Below are positions 36,006 to 36,788 of a stretch of 36,788 nt of DNA, piece by piece; the stretch's first letter is position 1; every line of letters begins with the position of its first letter. The notes below the pieces were generated by a model. It saw only the letters and a list, made by a program, of their open reading frames with translations. It was not told the DNA's origin and did not search any database. The translations under genes and the position numbers were made by a program. This DNA comes from JAXMBN01 sp046349875 (GTDB taxonomy: Bacteria > Planctomycetota > Planctomycetia > Pirellulales > Pirellulaceae). The stretch is from contig JAXMBN010000050.1 of assembly GCA_046349875.1 (NCBI GenBank), positions 1 through 36,788 of the forward strand. The letters run 5' to 3'.

Positions 36006-36788
36006 CAGGGCTTCCTGAAATCACTCGTCGACATTCATTACGACACCAATCGTGACCGGCAAGTCGTTGATGAAATTCCTCATCCGAGAAATCAATAGTC
36101 CCGTTGAGTATCTCATTGACTGATTCTTCATAAGCTAGCTGAGGCAGGTCTTCCCGATTCAGGATGCGAATCAAATCGTCTCGTCGAGCCTCAAGCTCAA
36201 GTCGTTCGTTTGGTAGGATGTCTTCATCTTCGAGGTCTTCTTCAATTTCCTCGAGTTCCTCTCGGTCAGTCTCCGTGTAGCGTACAATGGGATCCCAATC
36301 CTGACTAGCGATGACCATACTTGCAAAGAACCGTGACACGTCACCGAATCCTGTCACAAGAGCTTTGAAAATCTCAGGGCGCAACCTGAATGCAGCAGTT
36401 GCACAAGTTCTGGCTGCAAGATCCGATTCAAGCTCTTTCTGGCATAAATCCATGGGATCTGCAAACTCCTCGATTTCATCGGATTTTCCGAAGAACAGGG
36501 CTTCTGCAAGCCAAGAATGGCATGATTTTTGTTCCGTTGCAACTGCGAACGCAATAAGCGGTGAAATCTCCAGGGTTTGGTACCAGTCTTGCCAGTAAAG
36601 CTCCCGATCTTCAAACTCTTCGTAGGTGGCAGAATTAAAGTCGTGTGCCAACCAGCAAAGGGAAAACGCAGTTAGCTTGGCGCGCGTCACATCAATAGGA
36701 CGATTCACCTCAATGAGCTTTGCATTGCCCAAATGCTGCCAAGCCGTTTCATACCATTTTCGCCAACTCTCACAACTCCCGCGATCTG
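35989..36788 (-). CDS. uncharacterised acidic protein coupled to the helicase (5' truncated)
   Basis: The frame is open to the window edge, so the N-terminus is missing; about 265 residues are visible. Before the first internal start, coding continues (ESWRKWYETAWQHLGNAKL), which argues against a start at 36732. It is rich in Asp and Glu, with helices such as DREELEEIEEDLEDEDILP and an apparent coiled region. I recognise no domain. Its stop codon overlaps the helicase start, so the two proteins probably act together. Confidence 0.65.
   Translation of the reverse strand, partial: DRGSCESWRKWYETAWQHLGNAKLIEVNRPIDVTRAKLTAFSLCWLAHDFNSATYEEFEDRELYWQDWYQTLEISPLIAFAVATEQKSCHSWLAEALFFGKSDEIEEFADPMDLCQKELESDLAARTCATAAFRLRPEIFKALVTGFGDVSRFFASMVIASQDWDPIVRYTETDREELEEIEEDLEDEDILPNERLELEARRDDLIRILNREDLPQLAYEESVNEILNGTIDFSDEEFHQRLAGHDWCRNECRRVISGSPGVYAS

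Noticed and set aside
30312..36788. Second attachment site matching the tRNA-Val 3' half
   Set aside because: I searched by eye for CTCGCCCA and GAGTCCCT-like words and found none.
1..36788. CRISPR array or insertion sequence
   Set aside because: No evenly spaced direct repeats of CRISPR type and no transposase-like gene are seen.

Overview
The window looks like a chromosomal segment of a planctomycete (Pirellulales-like). This is inferred from an SHD1-domain secreted beta-propeller protein, a PQQ-type propeller protein, two large membrane-anchored Ser/Thr kinases with TPR-like tails, an EboD-type dehydroquinate-synthase homologue, and lipid A genes (lpxC, lpxA) with an OmpH/Skp protein. The tRNA and tmRNA genes do not encode CCA. 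No rRNA or marker phylogeny was available, so the taxonomy is an inference.

Layout. 1-4300: 5'-truncated IlvD/Edd-family dehydratase (xylonate dehydratase YjhG/YagF type), a NUDIX hydrolase, an EboD-type synthase and a GNAT acetyltransferase. 4762-9254: two exported beta-propeller proteins. 9280-11487: a strong hairpin, then a methyltransferase and a glycolate-oxidase-type Fe-S protein in a 4-bp-overlapping minus-strand operon. 11964-13637: ilvN-ilvC closed by a perfect intrinsic terminator. 13688-18506: two paralogous transmembrane kinases in tandem. 18776-19133: tmRNA (ssrA), followed by a terminator, a low-complexity repeat tract and a GxxExxY gene. 20029-22194: two unknown genes and an isochorismatase-family hydrolase. 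22232-24267: an M28 peptidase with a badly broken 5' third. 24445-28029: ompH/skp, lpxC, lpxA and a Gfo/Idh/MocA (GnnA-like) oxidoreductase, an envelope and lipid A block. 28341: rpsU behind two leader hairpins, then tRNA-Val(UAC).

From the tRNA-Val 3' half onward the character changes. A tyrosine integrase runs head-on into the tRNA and its stop codon lies in the anticodon loop. It overlaps an excisionase-like gene by 4 bp. Next come a frameshifted XRE-type regulator, a polymerase-palm-like protein whose C-terminal HD motif is in another frame, a small basic protein, and an intergenic zone dense in inverted repeats. This is an integrative element. I find no second copy of the tRNA 3' end, so the far attachment site is outside the window or lost.

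The last 3 kb encode, on the minus strand, an Lhr-like DEVH helicase translationally coupled to an acidic protein that runs off the window end. This pair may be element cargo and is the best candidate for an undescribed (possibly defence) system. That role is a hypothesis from context, not something the sequence proves.
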